Source: Leptolyngbya sp. PLA1 (GTDB taxonomy: Bacteria > Planctomycetota > Phycisphaerae > Phycisphaerales > UBA1924). From it: a stretch of DNA of 64,000 bases. Made by a program: the position numbers and the translations under genes. This document shows, piece by piece, positions 47,943-56,711 of this stretch; position 1 is the first letter of the stretch; each line of letters begins with the position of its first letter. The DNA lies in NCBI GenBank assembly GCA_021405315.1, contig QWIH01000004.1, forward strand, positions 52,153 through 116,152, written 5' to 3'. Below the pieces are notes generated by a model. That model was given only the letters and a program-made list of their open reading frames with translations. It searched no databases and was not told where the DNA came from.

Positions 47943-49034
47943 ATGACCACCCTCAAGAAGGCCCCCGTGGAAGTCAAAGTCTCTCCGAGCCACACGATGC
48001 GCGCCCTCATCAAGCACCACGCCGGGCCGGAGCTCCAGTTCGTCCCTGACCGCGCCAAGCCCGTGCCCGGCCCGCGCGATGTCCTGGTCCGCGTCTCCAA
48101 GGTCGGGATCTGCGGCACCGACCGCCACATCTGGGAGTGGGACGCCTGGGCCGCTTCCCGCATCCCCGTCGGCATCGTCACGGGCCACGAGTTCGTCGGC
48201 GTCATCGAGGCCGTCGGCTCCGCCGTCACCAAGTACCAGCCCGGGCTGCGCGTGAGCGCCGAAGGGCACGTCACCGCCTGGAAGGACTACAACAGCCGCA
48301 CCGGCAACGCCCACATCGCCAGCGACACCCGCATCATCGGCATCGACCGTGACGGCTGCTTCGCCGACTACGTCGTCGTCCCGGAAGAAAACGTCTGGCC
48401 CGTCCACCCCTCCATCCCCGACCGCATCGCCGCCGTCCTCGACCCCCTGGGCAACGCCGTCCACACCGTCATGGCCGCCGGCGTCTCCGCCAAGAGCGTG
48501 CTCGTCACCGGCACCGGCATCATCGGCCTCATGGCCGTCACCGTCGCCAAGGCGGCGGGCGCCGGACGCATCTTCGCCACCGACGTCGACCCCAAGCGAC
48601 GCGCGCTCGCAAAGAAGCTCGGAGCCGTCGAGGCCTTCGACCCCCGCCAGGAAGGGTGGATCGCCGAGGTCCGAAAGTCCTGCCGGGGTGAGGGCGCCGA
48701 TGTCCTCCTTGAAATGAGCGGCGCCGAGCCCGCCCTCACCCAAGGCTTCGATGCCCTCCGCAACGGCGGCACCGCCGCGCTCCTCGGCCTCTTCAAGGGC
48801 CCCGTTCACTTCGACATCAACCGCCTCGTCGTCTTCAAGGGCTGCACCGTCCTCGGGATCAACGGCCGCAAGATGTTCGAGACCTGGTACCAGATGGAAG
48901 AACTCCTCCTCAGCGGCAAGCTGGAGCTCGACGACATCGTCACCCACGAGTTCCCCCTCGAGCAGTTCAAGAAGGCCCACCACACCATGATCTCCGGCGA
49001 GGGAATCAAGGTCGTGATGAACGTCAACGGCTGA
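47943..49034 (+). CDS. tdh: L-threonine 3-dehydrogenase-like, lacking the structural zinc site
   Basis: A 363-residue medium-chain dehydrogenase closest to L-threonine 3-dehydrogenase, which oxidises threonine to 2-amino-3-ketobutyrate with NAD. The catalytic zinc ligands are kept (GICGTDRH, GHEF), and the Rossmann motif is GTGIIGLMAV. The structural zinc lobe, normally with four cysteines just after GHI, reads EGHVTAWKDYNSRTGNAHIA with no cysteine; the four positions appear as Ala, Asp, Ser and Ala. A hairpin terminator follows the stop. No kbl partner is next to it. Confidence 0.85.
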   Translation: MTTLKKAPVEVKVSPSHTMRALIKHHAGPELQFVPDRAKPVPGPRDVLVRVSKVGICGTDRHIWEWDAWAASRIPVGIVTGHEFVGVIEAVGSAVTKYQPGLRVSAEGHVTAWKDYNSRTGNAHIASDTRIIGIDRDGCFADYVVVPEENVWPVHPSIPDRIAAVLDPLGNAVHTVMAAGVSAKSVLVTGTGIIGLMAVTVAKAAGAGRIFATDVDPKRRALAKKLGAVEAFDPRQEGWIAEVRKSCRGEGADVLLEMSGAEPALTQGFDALRNGGTAALLGLFKGPVHFDINRLVVFKGCTVLGINGRKMFETWYQMEELLLSGKLELDDIVTHEFPLEQFKKAHHTMISGEGIKVVMNVNG

Positions 49035-49329
49035 GCACAACCCCCGAAATCAGGCGAGAAACCAGGCCGAAAATCGCAACTGATAACCAAAGATAGTTCT
49101 GCGATTTTTGACACTTGGGACTCGGGGCGCGCCGAGTCGGCTGACAGCCTCGTTCGACTCCGTCTCATGACCACCACCAAGCGAGGCCGCGAAGTCATCT
49201 ACCACCCCTCTCCCGGCCTGCTCGCCCGCCTCCGCCGCAAGGGTGTGTAACCCGGTCCCCCGGGAACCCAACAACACCCGGGGCGTCGTACCTTCGCGCA
49301 CGCCCGCCGCACTCACGGGGACTCTTGCC
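49035..49329. other. 295-bp spacer after tdh
   Basis: The spacer holds the hairpin at 49070-49108, an A+T-richer patch around it and a possible 27-codon open frame (49167-49250), which I do not accept as a gene. No other feature is visible up to the lipoprotein ATG at 49330. Confidence 0.5.
49070..49108 (+). terminator. Hairpin terminator of tdh
   Basis: AAAATCGCA (49070-49078) pairs perfectly with TGCGATTTT (49100-49108), and a further AAC/GTT can extend the stem around a loop of ~15 bases. It ends in a run of five T, consistent with rho-independent termination. Confidence 0.65.
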
Positions 49330-49689
49330 ATGAAGCACCGTCCACTCGCCGTCCTTCCAATCTTCGCCTCCGCCCTCATGCTCTCCGGCTGCTTGATCAG
49401 CTCCCAGAGCAGCACCACGGCCTCCGGCCGCACCCTCTCGACTCAGGACTCCCGCTCCATCGAGATCGGCAAGACCACCGGCGACGAACTCATCAGCAGC
49501 TTCGGCGAGCCCACCTCGCGCATCGACCGGCCCGACGGCTCCTCCACCTGGAAGTGGTGCCGCACCGAAACCCGAAACAGCTCCGGGGCCGTCTTCCTCA
49601 TCTTCGGCGGGTCGTCCACCAGGACCGAGAGCAACTGCGCTGTCGTCGAGCTGTCGGCGGGGGTCGTAAGGCAGGTCCGCAGCGAGTAG
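49330..49689 (+). CDS. Lipoprotein with BamE/SmpA-like fold
   Basis: A 119-residue lipoprotein: signal peptide with lipobox MLSGC at about residues 17-21, then a ~95-residue domain. Its IGKTTGDELISSFGEPTSRI and DGSSTWKWCRTE blocks resemble the SmpA/OmlA (BamE) fold, an accessory of the outer-membrane protein assembly machine. Many small lipoproteins share this fold, so the role is not certain. Confidence 0.7.
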   Translation: MKHRPLAVLPIFASALMLSGCLISSQSSTTASGRTLSTQDSRSIEIGKTTGDELISSFGEPTSRIDRPDGSSTWKWCRTETRNSSGAVFLIFGGSSTRTESNCAVVELSAGVVRQVRSE

Positions 49690-49713
49690 CCGGAGGGCGC
49701 TCGCCGGGCAGCA

Positions 49714-50670
49714 TCACTTCGCGCCGCGCAGTTCGATCACCTTCCGCAGCAGCCGCTGGCGCTGCTCGAGCGTCAGGCCCGCCGTCGCGTCCTTGTACAC
49801 CTTGATCTTCTGCGCCTGGTCCAGCCCCGCGCCGTACGACGCCGCGGACGATTTGATCGCCGCCCTCGCCGCGTCGTCCAGTTCGATGCTCTCCGCCGCC
49901 TTCACAAGCGAGCCCGCGGCCTCCGCCATCAGGGCCCGATACGCGAACATCGGCTCCGTGGTCGGGTTCTTCAGCACCACCTTCATGAGGTCCGTGGTCG
50001 TGAGCCCGCGGAACAGCTCCTTGGTGTACTCGTTCACGATCAGGTCGGAATAGCCGGCCTGGTCCTTGTTCAGCATCTCGCGGTCGTACAACTCGATCAG
50101 CATCGACTTGATGCCGCCCTTGGACGTGTCGGCGCCCACCGACAGCGGCCTCAGCGTGTTGCTCAGGTTCGCCAGCACGGCCTTCGCGTCCGCGCCGCCC
50201 AGGTCGGCCTGCTCCACGTACCCGCCGTCCACCTTCTCGCACACATCCAGCAGGTCAACCACCAGGCGCTCCACCGTGGCGCGCCGATCCGCCGCGTAGG
50301 TCCCCCACTTCGCGTCCTCGAAGAAGTTGGAGGGCAGCATGGGGTTTCGCCGCAGGGCAAGCAGCTCCATCGGCTCCGTCAGGGGCAGAATGGCGCCGTT
50401 CGCGTCGCGCTCAGCAAGGGGCTTGTGATCGAGCTTGGGCAGGTCGGCGGGCTTGGTCCAGCCGCTCTTGGGGCTCCGTTCCTTCGCGGGCTGGATGGGC
50501 TGCGCCGCCTTCATCTGCTCGGGCGTGAGCTGCGTCGGCACCGGGCGAGGGCGGGGCGGGGTCTTCTCGATGTGCGCGTCGGGCGCGGGCACCGTCGCCG
50601 GCGGGGGGGTCAGCATCTGGCCATGGGCCGACATCGTGAGACCGGCAACGACGAGCAGCATGCACTTCAC
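49714..50670 (-). CDS. Exported helical hypothetical protein
   Basis: A 318-residue protein with a signal peptide (KCMLLVVAGLTMSAHG), a proline-rich linker (about residues 20-70) and an alpha-helical remainder with EPMELLALRRNPMLPSNFF and MLNKDQAGYSDLIVNEYTK. The GTG start at 50670 has GGAG eight bases upstream. No domain is recognised. It may be an envelope protein. Confidence 0.65.
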   Translation of the reverse strand: MKCMLLVVAGLTMSAHGQMLTPPPATVPAPDAHIEKTPPRPRPVPTQLTPEQMKAAQPIQPAKERSPKSGWTKPADLPKLDHKPLAERDANGAILPLTEPMELLALRRNPMLPSNFFEDAKWGTYAADRRATVERLVVDLLDVCEKVDGGYVEQADLGGADAKAVLANLSNTLRPLSVGADTSKGGIKSMLIELYDREMLNKDQAGYSDLIVNEYTKELFRGLTTTDLMKVVLKNPTTEPMFAYRALMAEAAGSLVKAAESIELDDAARAAIKSSAASYGAGLDQAQKIKVYKDATAGLTLEQRQRLLRKVIELRGAK

Positions 50671-50788
50671 GGGGTTTCTCCAGATCGGGGCGCCATGAAC
50701 CGGCGTTCAGCCCTTATTATGGGCGCTCCCACGCCCCGGGAACAGGCCCGGGCCGAGGGATGCTCCGCCACCGCTCCCGGAGGTTTCC

Positions 50789-52786
50789 ATGCGCACGCGT
50801 CGTTCCGGATTTGCCTCAGCCCTGCTGATCCTCGGGGCCGTCGGAGCCCTCGCCGTGGCCCCGGAGGCCCCGGCCCAGAGCTCCCCCCAGCCCACCCTGC
50901 ACCAGTTCCTCAAGATCCGCACTCCGGGCGCCCCCACCCGCATGCCCGACGGCACCTGGCTCACCCGCGACTGGCCCGACGGTATCTTCCAGATCTATCG
51001 CGTCACCGACGACGCCGTCCGCCCCGGCTCCAAGAGCACCAAGCTCACCAGTTTCGCCGACGGTGTCTCCGGCTTCTCCGTCTCCCCGGACTTCTCCCGC
51101 GTCCTCGTCTTCGCCTCCACCGGCGGCAACGAGAATACCCAGATCCACGAGCTCGACCTCAAGACCTCCCAGACCCGCCCGCTGGTCACCAACGCCTCCG
51201 TCCAGCACGCCCTCAACGACTGGATCGGAGGCTCCGACGGCTTCATCTACACCGCCAACGACCAGAGCCCCACCGACTTCTACATCTACCGCTACGACTT
51301 CAAGACCGGCACCTCCACCAAGCTCCTGGGTAAGCCCGGCTCCTGGGGCGCCGCGGACATCTCCTCTGACGGCTCCCGCGTCCTCGTCGGGGAATACCGC
51401 TCCATCTCCGACAGCTCCATCTTCGAGCTCAACACCAGGACCGGCGCTCTCACAGACCTCACGTTCGCCGCCGGCAAGCCCTCAGGGGCCCCCGGCACCG
51501 TCTCGGTTTCCTGGGTCGGCTACATGCCGGACGAGAAATCCGTCCTCCTCACCAGCGACATCGAGGGCGGCGTCCCCAAACTCTTCCACGTCGACCCCGC
51601 CACCGGCAAGGCCACCAAGCCCCTCTCAGAACTCGACGCCTTCGAGCTCGACGGCGCCTCGATGAACAAGGAGAAGACCCTCCTCGCCGCCGTCACCAAC
51701 GAGGACGGGTTCGGCGTCCTCCACCTCTACCGCCTCCCCACCTTCGAGCGCGTTGAGCTTCCCGCCATCGAGCCCGGCGTCGTCTCCCTCGCCTCGCTTC
51801 GGGGCGACCGCATCGCCTGGACCCTCTCCAACGCCCGCACCCCGGGCCTCTGCTACTCCTACGACGTCCCGGCCCCGGGAAAGCCTGTTGGAAAGCCCAC
51901 CCAGGTCACCTTCACCGACACCCAGGGCATCGATCTCGCCGCCTTCCCTCTCCCGGAACTCGTCCGCTTCAAGGCCTCCAAGGACGGTCTTGAAATCCCC
52001 GCGCTCCTCTGGCTCCCCGCCGGATACGCCAAGCCGGGTGTCGCCGCCAACCCCATCCCCTTCATCGCCAACTACCACGGCGGGCCCGAGGGCCAGTTCC
52101 GCCCCACCTGGTCCGCCACCACCCAGTTCCTCCTTTCCCAGGGCTTCGGCATCATCCAGCCCAACGTGCGCGGGAGCCTCGGCTACGGCCGCGACTTCCA
52201 CATGAAGGACGACTACAAGAACCGCTGGGACAGCGTCAGCGATGGCGTCGACGCCGCCGACTGGCTCGTCCAGCGCGGCTACAGCGCCCCGGGAAAGATG
52301 GCGACCTACGGCGGGTCGTACGGCGGGTACATGTCCGTCGCCTGCCTCGTCGAAGACCAGATGCGCGTCGACGCCGGCAAGCGTCCCCATCGCCTCTTCG
52401 GCGCGGGCATCGATGTCGTCGGCATCGTCAACCTCAAGACCTTCCTCGAAAAAACCGCCGGCTACCGCCGAAAGCTCCGCGAAGTCGAGTACGGCCCCCT
52501 CTCAGACCCCGACTTCCTCCTCTCCGCCTCGTCCATCACCCACCTCGACAAGATCAACGTCCCCCTCTTCATCGCCCACGGCTTCAACGACCCACGCGTC
52601 CCCGTCGACGAGGCCATGCAGGTCGCCACCGCGCTCCGCGACAAGGCCATGGCCAAGGGTGACATGTCCCTCATGCCCCGGCTCTTCATCGCCCCCGACG
52701 AGGGCCACGGCTTCGCAAAGCTCGACAACCGCATCTACTTCCACGAGCGCATGGTCTCGTTCCTCCGTGAGACCATCTCCCGCTGA
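50789..52786 (+). CDS. Exported S9-family serine peptidase (prolyl oligopeptidase/DPP-like)
   Basis: A 665-residue exported peptidase. A signal peptide (ending APAQ near residue 30) is followed by a beta-propeller part with WDxAPDGxK-like repeats to about residue 400. The alpha/beta-hydrolase domain carries the nucleophile Ser510 in GGSYGGY, Asp601 in NDPRVP and His640 in EGHGF. S9 peptidases cleave short peptides, often after proline. GGAGG precedes the ATG, and TATTAT near 50713 may be the promoter. Confidence 0.92.
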   Translation: MRTRRSGFASALLILGAVGALAVAPEAPAQSSPQPTLHQFLKIRTPGAPTRMPDGTWLTRDWPDGIFQIYRVTDDAVRPGSKSTKLTSFADGVSGFSVSPDFSRVLVFASTGGNENTQIHELDLKTSQTRPLVTNASVQHALNDWIGGSDGFIYTANDQSPTDFYIYRYDFKTGTSTKLLGKPGSWGAADISSDGSRVLVGEYRSISDSSIFELNTRTGALTDLTFAAGKPSGAPGTVSVSWVGYMPDEKSVLLTSDIEGGVPKLFHVDPATGKATKPLSELDAFELDGASMNKEKTLLAAVTNEDGFGVLHLYRLPTFERVELPAIEPGVVSLASLRGDRIAWTLSNARTPGLCYSYDVPAPGKPVGKPTQVTFTDTQGIDLAAFPLPELVRFKASKDGLEIPALLWLPAGYAKPGVAANPIPFIANYHGGPEGQFRPTWSATTQFLLSQGFGIIQPNVRGSLGYGRDFHMKDDYKNRWDSVSDGVDAADWLVQRGYSAPGKMATYGGSYGGYMSVACLVEDQMRVDAGKRPHRLFGAGIDVVGIVNLKTFLEKTAGYRRKLREVEYGPLSDPDFLLSASSITHLDKINVPLFIAHGFNDPRVPVDEAMQVATALRDKAMAKGDMSLMPRLFIAPDEGHGFAKLDNRIYFHERMVSFLRETISR

Positions 52787-52815
52787 CCACCCCTCGCCCG
52801 CCGAGCCCCGCAGGC

Positions 52816-53646
52816 TCAGCGGGCTTTCAGTCCCAGCGCCCACTCGTCCGCGTCGGGGATGTAGTGCGGGTCGTTCTCCCGCCCCACGCTGCCCACGCCG
52901 ATCTCCGGGTACAGCAGCCAGTCCGGCTGGGCGTGGTACGCCGCCACGCTTCCCTCCGCCCTCGCGGTGTAGCAGTCGCCCTCCAGCCGCCGCGTCCGAT
53001 TGTGCCGGAACGCCGTCGTGGGAGACTCATTCTCCACCCACCCGTACCCGTCCCACAGCAGGGGCGGATCAAGGAGCGCCGAGTTGCGGGGCGGGTCCAT
53101 CGGCACCAGCGCATCCGCGAACACGAAGAGTTCCGTCGGGCGCAGGATCTCGTGCAGCCGCCGCCAGGGCCGGCGTCCGATCAGCGAGCCCCACCCGGGC
53201 GTCCGCGAGGGCGACAGGTAATACCCGTTGTACCCGTACGTGCTCGTGGGCGCCGCGGCGCCGCTCTGCGGGTAGTACGTCCCCCAGGGCTGGTTCGGGC
53301 ACTCAAAGACCGACCGGTTCGACAGACGCGAGGCGATGTACGGGCTGATGAACCCTGCCTCGTGGTTCACGGCGCCGGCGCCGCCATAACTCCCCCACCA
53401 GTAGACCGGCTCGCCCATCGACCCCACGTCCGCGGGGCTGGTGTATGCCAGTGGCATCACGCGCTCGCGATAGTCGTTCGCGTACGCGGTCCAGGCCGTG
53501 ATGAGTTGCCTCTGGTTCGAGCCGCACCGCACCGCGCGGGTCGCCTCTCTCGCCGATGCCAGCGTCGGGAGCAGCACCGCCAGAAGCACCGCGATCACCG
53601 CGATGGTCACCAGCAGTTCCATCAGTGAAAACGCTCTCGCCCGCAC
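52816..53646 (-). CDS. Prepilin-type protein, third gene of the cobalamin-riboswitch operon
   Basis: A 276-residue protein with a type IV prepilin leader: RARAF|SLMELLVTIAVIAVLLAVL, with Ala at -1, the Phe at +1 and Glu at +5. After the hydrophobic helix comes CGSNQRQLITAWTAYANDYR, the planctomycete DUF1559-like start, and a large globular domain. GTG 53646 is chosen because GGAGGG lies six bases upstream; it overlaps the TAG of the beta-propeller gene by one base. The prepilin peptidase and pilus assembly genes are not in the window. Confidence 0.85.
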   Translation of the reverse strand: MRARAFSLMELLVTIAVIAVLLAVLLPTLASAREATRAVRCGSNQRQLITAWTAYANDYRERVMPLAYTSPADVGSMGEPVYWWGSYGGAGAVNHEAGFISPYIASRLSNRSVFECPNQPWGTYYPQSGAAAPTSTYGYNGYYLSPSRTPGWGSLIGRRPWRRLHEILRPTELFVFADALVPMDPPRNSALLDPPLLWDGYGWVENESPTTAFRHNRTRRLEGDCYTARAEGSVAAYHAQPDWLLYPEIGVGSVGRENDPHYIPDADEWALGLKAR

Positions 53647-55349
53647 TACAGACCCTCCGACTTCGGCACGCCCGGAGCCCGCACCGCGGAAGCCACCCAT
53701 CCCCGATCCTCGGTGTCGGTCACCCCGTCCCGGTTCACGTCCGTGTCGCCCAGGCCCTGCTCCCAGGAGTAGAGATCGTCCACCGTCACCATGCCGTCCG
53801 CGTTCAGGTCAAGATCCGGCATGGTTGCCCCGAACGCGTGCAGGCCGTGCTCCCCCGTGGAGTACAGCACGGTCCCGGCCAGGGCCGCCGGGTTGCCCGG
53901 CCCGTGCGTCTCCGTCACCACGAAGTTCGGATCCAGGGGCCCCTTCCCGAGGTCGACGACGAGCAACTCCTCCGTCTGCTCGCCGGCGCCCCCGGGAATG
54001 AGCCCCACCACCGCGCGGCTGGCGCCCCCGAACTGCGACACCACGGGCTGCATCGTCCACCCGCCCATCGGCTTGTACTCGCCCTCTTCCACGATCTGGT
54101 TCCCGTTCAGGTCGGTCCACGTCGCCTCCGCCGTGTTCCACAGCAACTCGGCGCTGCCCCCGGTGTCCTCGTACAGCGAAAGCGCCGCCGCAGAGCCGAA
54201 CTCCCCTCGCACGCCCTCGCTCACCAGCACGCGCCCGCCGGGCAGGGGCACCGGGATCGTCGACGTCCTGCCGCACGCAACCGACCACACCAGTTGCCCG
54301 CAGGAACCGTCCACCTTCACCAGGTTCGAGGAGGCCAGAGCCCCGGTGAACGCGAAGTTGTACGACGCCGCGTACACCATGGGCACGCCGTCCGCCTCTC
54401 GGCGAACGCTGACCCCCCCATAAAACCCGAGGTCGAGCACATTCGTAAACGTCCACAGCGGCTCCGGCGTGCCGGTCGCCGTCGCCGGGAACGCCAGGAT
54501 GGACCCGGGCTCCGAAGGGGCGGGGGGTGTGAAGAAGCGCCCGTTGGTCGCGACGTACGCCACGCCCGCGTCGTACGCCGGCGAGTTGCCGCTGGTCCCG
54601 CCGATCACCCTGCTCCACACGATGTCACCGGGCTGATACGGGTTTGCCGTCGCGTCGAACGGGTCCACGTTGATGCAGTACAGCCGCCCCGACGTGCCCC
54701 CGCCGTTGAAGTCCGTCACGAAGAGCCGGTTACGCGGCCCAAGATCGCTGGTCACCACCGGCGACGCGTTGACGATGACCCGCGTGAGTTGCCGCTGCCA
54801 GCGCGGCGCGCCGGTCGCCCGGTCAAACGCCGCCACCACCCGCCCCGAGCACACGATGACCGTGCTGTTGCACGGGTCGAGCACCGGGCTCGACCATGAA
54901 TCAAGCGAGGGAGACGTGACGGGCGAGGACCACACAGGCTCTCCCCGGTCGCGCGTGAACGCGAAGATGCGGGGTTCGTTCGAGGGCCCCCCCGGCCTCG
55001 AAACCCTCCCGAGCGCGAAGACCAGCGCGCCCGTCCCGGAACCGGACACCGCCACGCCCACGCTGTTCGCAAAGCGGATCGTCGCGCCGGTTTCGTCGCG
55101 CGTGCAGTTCCACGTCGCCCCGCCGCACCCCGGGAGCGGGCGCTCCACGAGCGACACCCGGCCCCCGCCCCCAGCGGGGCCGAGCCAGCCGTCGAGGGTC
55201 AGGGGGCAGGATTGCCCAAAGGCCGAAAAGGCGCCGGCGGCGGCCAGAACTCCGGCCGCGAGTGAGGGGGCATTCGACCCGCTTCCGGGCCAGCCGCCGC
55301 CGTGCGCCCGCGTTGATCCGCGTGCTTCTCTCACAACCGCGCGTCTCAC
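53646..55349 (-). CDS. Exported PQQ-like beta-propeller with dockerin-like tail
   Basis: A 567-residue exported protein. After a signal-like stretch (AAGVLAAAGAFSAFGQ) come repeated beta-propeller blades of PQQ/WD40-like type (GRVVAAFDRATGAPRWQRQL, LVKVDGSCGQLVWSVAC). Near the C-terminus a pair of calcium-loop segments (DLDLNADGMVTVDDL, DVNRDGVTDTED) forms a dockerin-like module. No PQQ-enzyme catalytic site was seen, so it is probably a binding propeller. The start, GTG 55349, is 34 bases after the preceding gene. It is downstream of a cobalamin riboswitch. Confidence 0.8.
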   Translation of the reverse strand: MRRAVVREARGSTRAHGGGWPGSGSNAPSLAAGVLAAAGAFSAFGQSCPLTLDGWLGPAGGGGRVSLVERPLPGCGGATWNCTRDETGATIRFANSVGVAVSGSGTGALVFALGRVSRPGGPSNEPRIFAFTRDRGEPVWSSPVTSPSLDSWSSPVLDPCNSTVIVCSGRVVAAFDRATGAPRWQRQLTRVIVNASPVVTSDLGPRNRLFVTDFNGGGTSGRLYCINVDPFDATANPYQPGDIVWSRVIGGTSGNSPAYDAGVAYVATNGRFFTPPAPSEPGSILAFPATATGTPEPLWTFTNVLDLGFYGGVSVRREADGVPMVYAASYNFAFTGALASSNLVKVDGSCGQLVWSVACGRTSTIPVPLPGGRVLVSEGVRGEFGSAAALSLYEDTGGSAELLWNTAEATWTDLNGNQIVEEGEYKPMGGWTMQPVVSQFGGASRAVVGLIPGGAGEQTEELLVVDLGKGPLDPNFVVTETHGPGNPAALAGTVLYSTGEHGLHAFGATMPDLDLNADGMVTVDDLYSWEQGLGDTDVNRDGVTDTEDRGWVASAVRAPGVPKSEGL

Positions 55350-55383
55350 CTTTGGGCCAGGCGCGCGTTCCCTCTCTCGGCCG

Positions 55384-56193
55384 TCAAGAACCGCGGCGTC
55401 GCCGCGATGCACGCACACCCACGAGCGCCAGCAGACCCACCATCCCCGGCGCTGGAACAGCCGACACGTCCGCAAGTGCCTCCACCTCGAACGACGCCGG
55501 CGAAGTCGACACGTTCGTGAACCGCACGAACGAAACCGCCGCAAAGCCCGTCCCCGCGAGATCGATCCCCGTCCCGCCACCCGACCCGTCGTACGCCGCC
55601 ACAAGTTGCGAGAACGTCATCCCCGCCGGGTTCATCCCGGGGTTCACCGGCTTCGTGAAATCACTCACCACGCTCCCCGGAGCCGTCGCGTACGGGTCCG
55701 TCAGGTCCCGGTACCCGAGCGACGGAAACAGTGCGTCGATCCTCGCCGTCACCGCCGCCCAAGCCACCCCGTCCGGGCTCACCTCGACCAGGGGCAGCAG
55801 CCCCTCTCCGAAGAGCATCCCGTCCGCCCGGATCGTGCCGTCCGGGAAGAAGTCATCGATGAACCCGGCGTTGCCGAAGACGATCAGATCGACCCCGAAC
55901 GGGTTCGCCGGGTCATCCGCCACCGGCTCGTCGAACGACACCATCAGGTGGCCGCCCGCGCCCACCGAGACCAGCTCATCCCCGCCCCAGGCCGGATTGA
56001 ACGGCGTGACCGCTCCCGGGAAAATCCCCTCCCCCGTGAATCGCTCCGGCATCCCCAGCACCGAAGCCGGGTTCGAGTACGCAGGCACCGCCCCCGCACC
56101 CGAGGCGTACGACACCACGCGGTCCGCCCACGGGTCTGCCGCGTGCGCCACGCACGCCGCCAACCCCAATACGCCAAGACAACACCGGATCAC
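55384..56193 (-). CDS. PEP-CTERM-like surface protein, first gene of the cobalamin-riboswitch operon
   Basis: A 269-residue exported protein: signal peptide (IRCCLGVLGLAACVAHA), a single beta-rich domain with VSVGAGGHLMVSFDEPVADDP, FGVDLIVFGNAGFIDD, LVEVSPDGVAWAAV and TGFAAVSFVRFTNVS, and a C-terminal VPAPG + helix + RASRRRRGS sorting tail. I recall surface proteins with similar GLGG.I.L.F...DG...D..VFENAF blocks near B12-regulated genes; that recollection is unverified. The start is GTG 56193 with AGGG seven bases upstream. The riboswitch lies 174 bases upstream. Confidence 0.8.
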   Translation of the reverse strand: MIRCCLGVLGLAACVAHAADPWADRVVSYASGAGAVPAYSNPASVLGMPERFTGEGIFPGAVTPFNPAWGGDELVSVGAGGHLMVSFDEPVADDPANPFGVDLIVFGNAGFIDDFFPDGTIRADGMLFGEGLLPLVEVSPDGVAWAAVTARIDALFPSLGYRDLTDPYATAPGSVVSDFTKPVNPGMNPAGMTFSQLVAAYDGSGGGTGIDLAGTGFAAVSFVRFTNVSTSPASFEVEALADVSAVPAPGMVGLLALVGVRASRRRRGS

Positions 56194-56342
56194 GAAAGGC
56201 CCTGCCGAACCACGGCGTCATTCCGAATCGCGCGGAATGGTCCCTGCCGATTCGTGGGCTTCTCGCGAGTTCAAGCGGGGGATGGCACACCGGGACTCTG
56301 GTGCGCCAACGTCCGCCGGTCCCTTGCCCCGCCACACGGCGA

Positions 56343-56356
56343 GGCCCGCGAGGGCC
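56343..56356 (-). other. Short GC hairpin after the aptamer
   Basis: GGCCC and GGGCC pair around a four-base loop just downstream of the aptamer on the minus strand. There is no T-run, so it is not a classical terminator; it could be part of the expression platform. Confidence 0.35.
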
Positions 56357-56366
56357 GCACAGCTCT

Positions 56367-56554
56367 GTCAACGGCAGGTCTTCCGGCTGCGGGCTCCGCG
56401 AGTTCCGCCTTCCCGGCCTTGGGTTGCCCCTCGGCCAGTGGTGGGCCTTTCGGCCCGTGAACTCGCATCAGCACCCGATTACGGCGGCGCGTCCGCGGTG
56501 GAATCTCACCACACTTCCCTATTCACCCGGGCTCCAACACCCGGGACCGTCAAC
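56367..56554 (-). ncRNA. Cobalamin riboswitch
   Basis: Read on the minus strand the segment has the invariant blocks in the right order: AATAGGGAA (56523-56515) followed by GTGTGGTGAGATTCCAC, the GCCGCCGTAA-type segment, GCCACTGG (CCACTG at 56441-56436), GGGAAGGC (56414-56407), and a 3' end GGAAGACCTGCCG. The ends GTTGACGG (56554-56547) and CCGTTGAC (56374-56367) form an 8-bp P1 stem with two G-T pairs. This fits the cobalamin (adenosylcobalamin-type) aptamer. It precedes a three-gene minus-strand operon. Confidence 0.92.
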
Positions 56555-56560
56555 GGCCCC

Positions 56561-56588
56561 AGCTTACCGACTCCACCGGCCATGTCAA
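56561..56588 (-). promoter_or_regulatory. Promoter of the cobalamin-riboswitch operon
   Basis: A perfect -35 TTGACA (56588-56583) and TAAGCT (56566-56561) are separated by 16 bases. The predicted transcript start is at about 56554, exactly the first base of the riboswitch P1 stem. Confidence 0.65.
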
Positions 56589-56655
56589 CCGGACTGGGAA
56601 CGCCCGAACCGCCGAATCCATCGTAACCGTCATCGGAACAACACCTTCGGTGACG

Positions 56656-56664
56656 TTATCCACA
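56656..56664 (+). promoter_or_regulatory. Perfect DnaA-box sequence
   Basis: TTATCCACA is the consensus DnaA box. It is single, far from dnaA, and may be a chance match or a titration site. Confidence 0.3.
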
Positions 56665-56705
56665 GACGGCCCGCCGCCCGACGGGGCTCCGGCGGCTCGG
56701 ACTGA

Positions 56706-56711
56706 TAGAGT
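56706..56711 (+). promoter_or_regulatory. -10 element TAGAGT, leaderless arrangement
   Basis: TAGAGT ends 5 bases before the ATG at 56717. Confidence 0.4.

Noticed and set aside
49120..49180. tRNA-like GTTCGACTCC followed by ACCACCA
   Set aside because: The flanking bases cannot form a T-stem or acceptor stem; no cloverleaf is possible.
49167..49250. 27-codon open frame after tdh
   Set aside because: It is short, without a ribosome site or recognisable motif.
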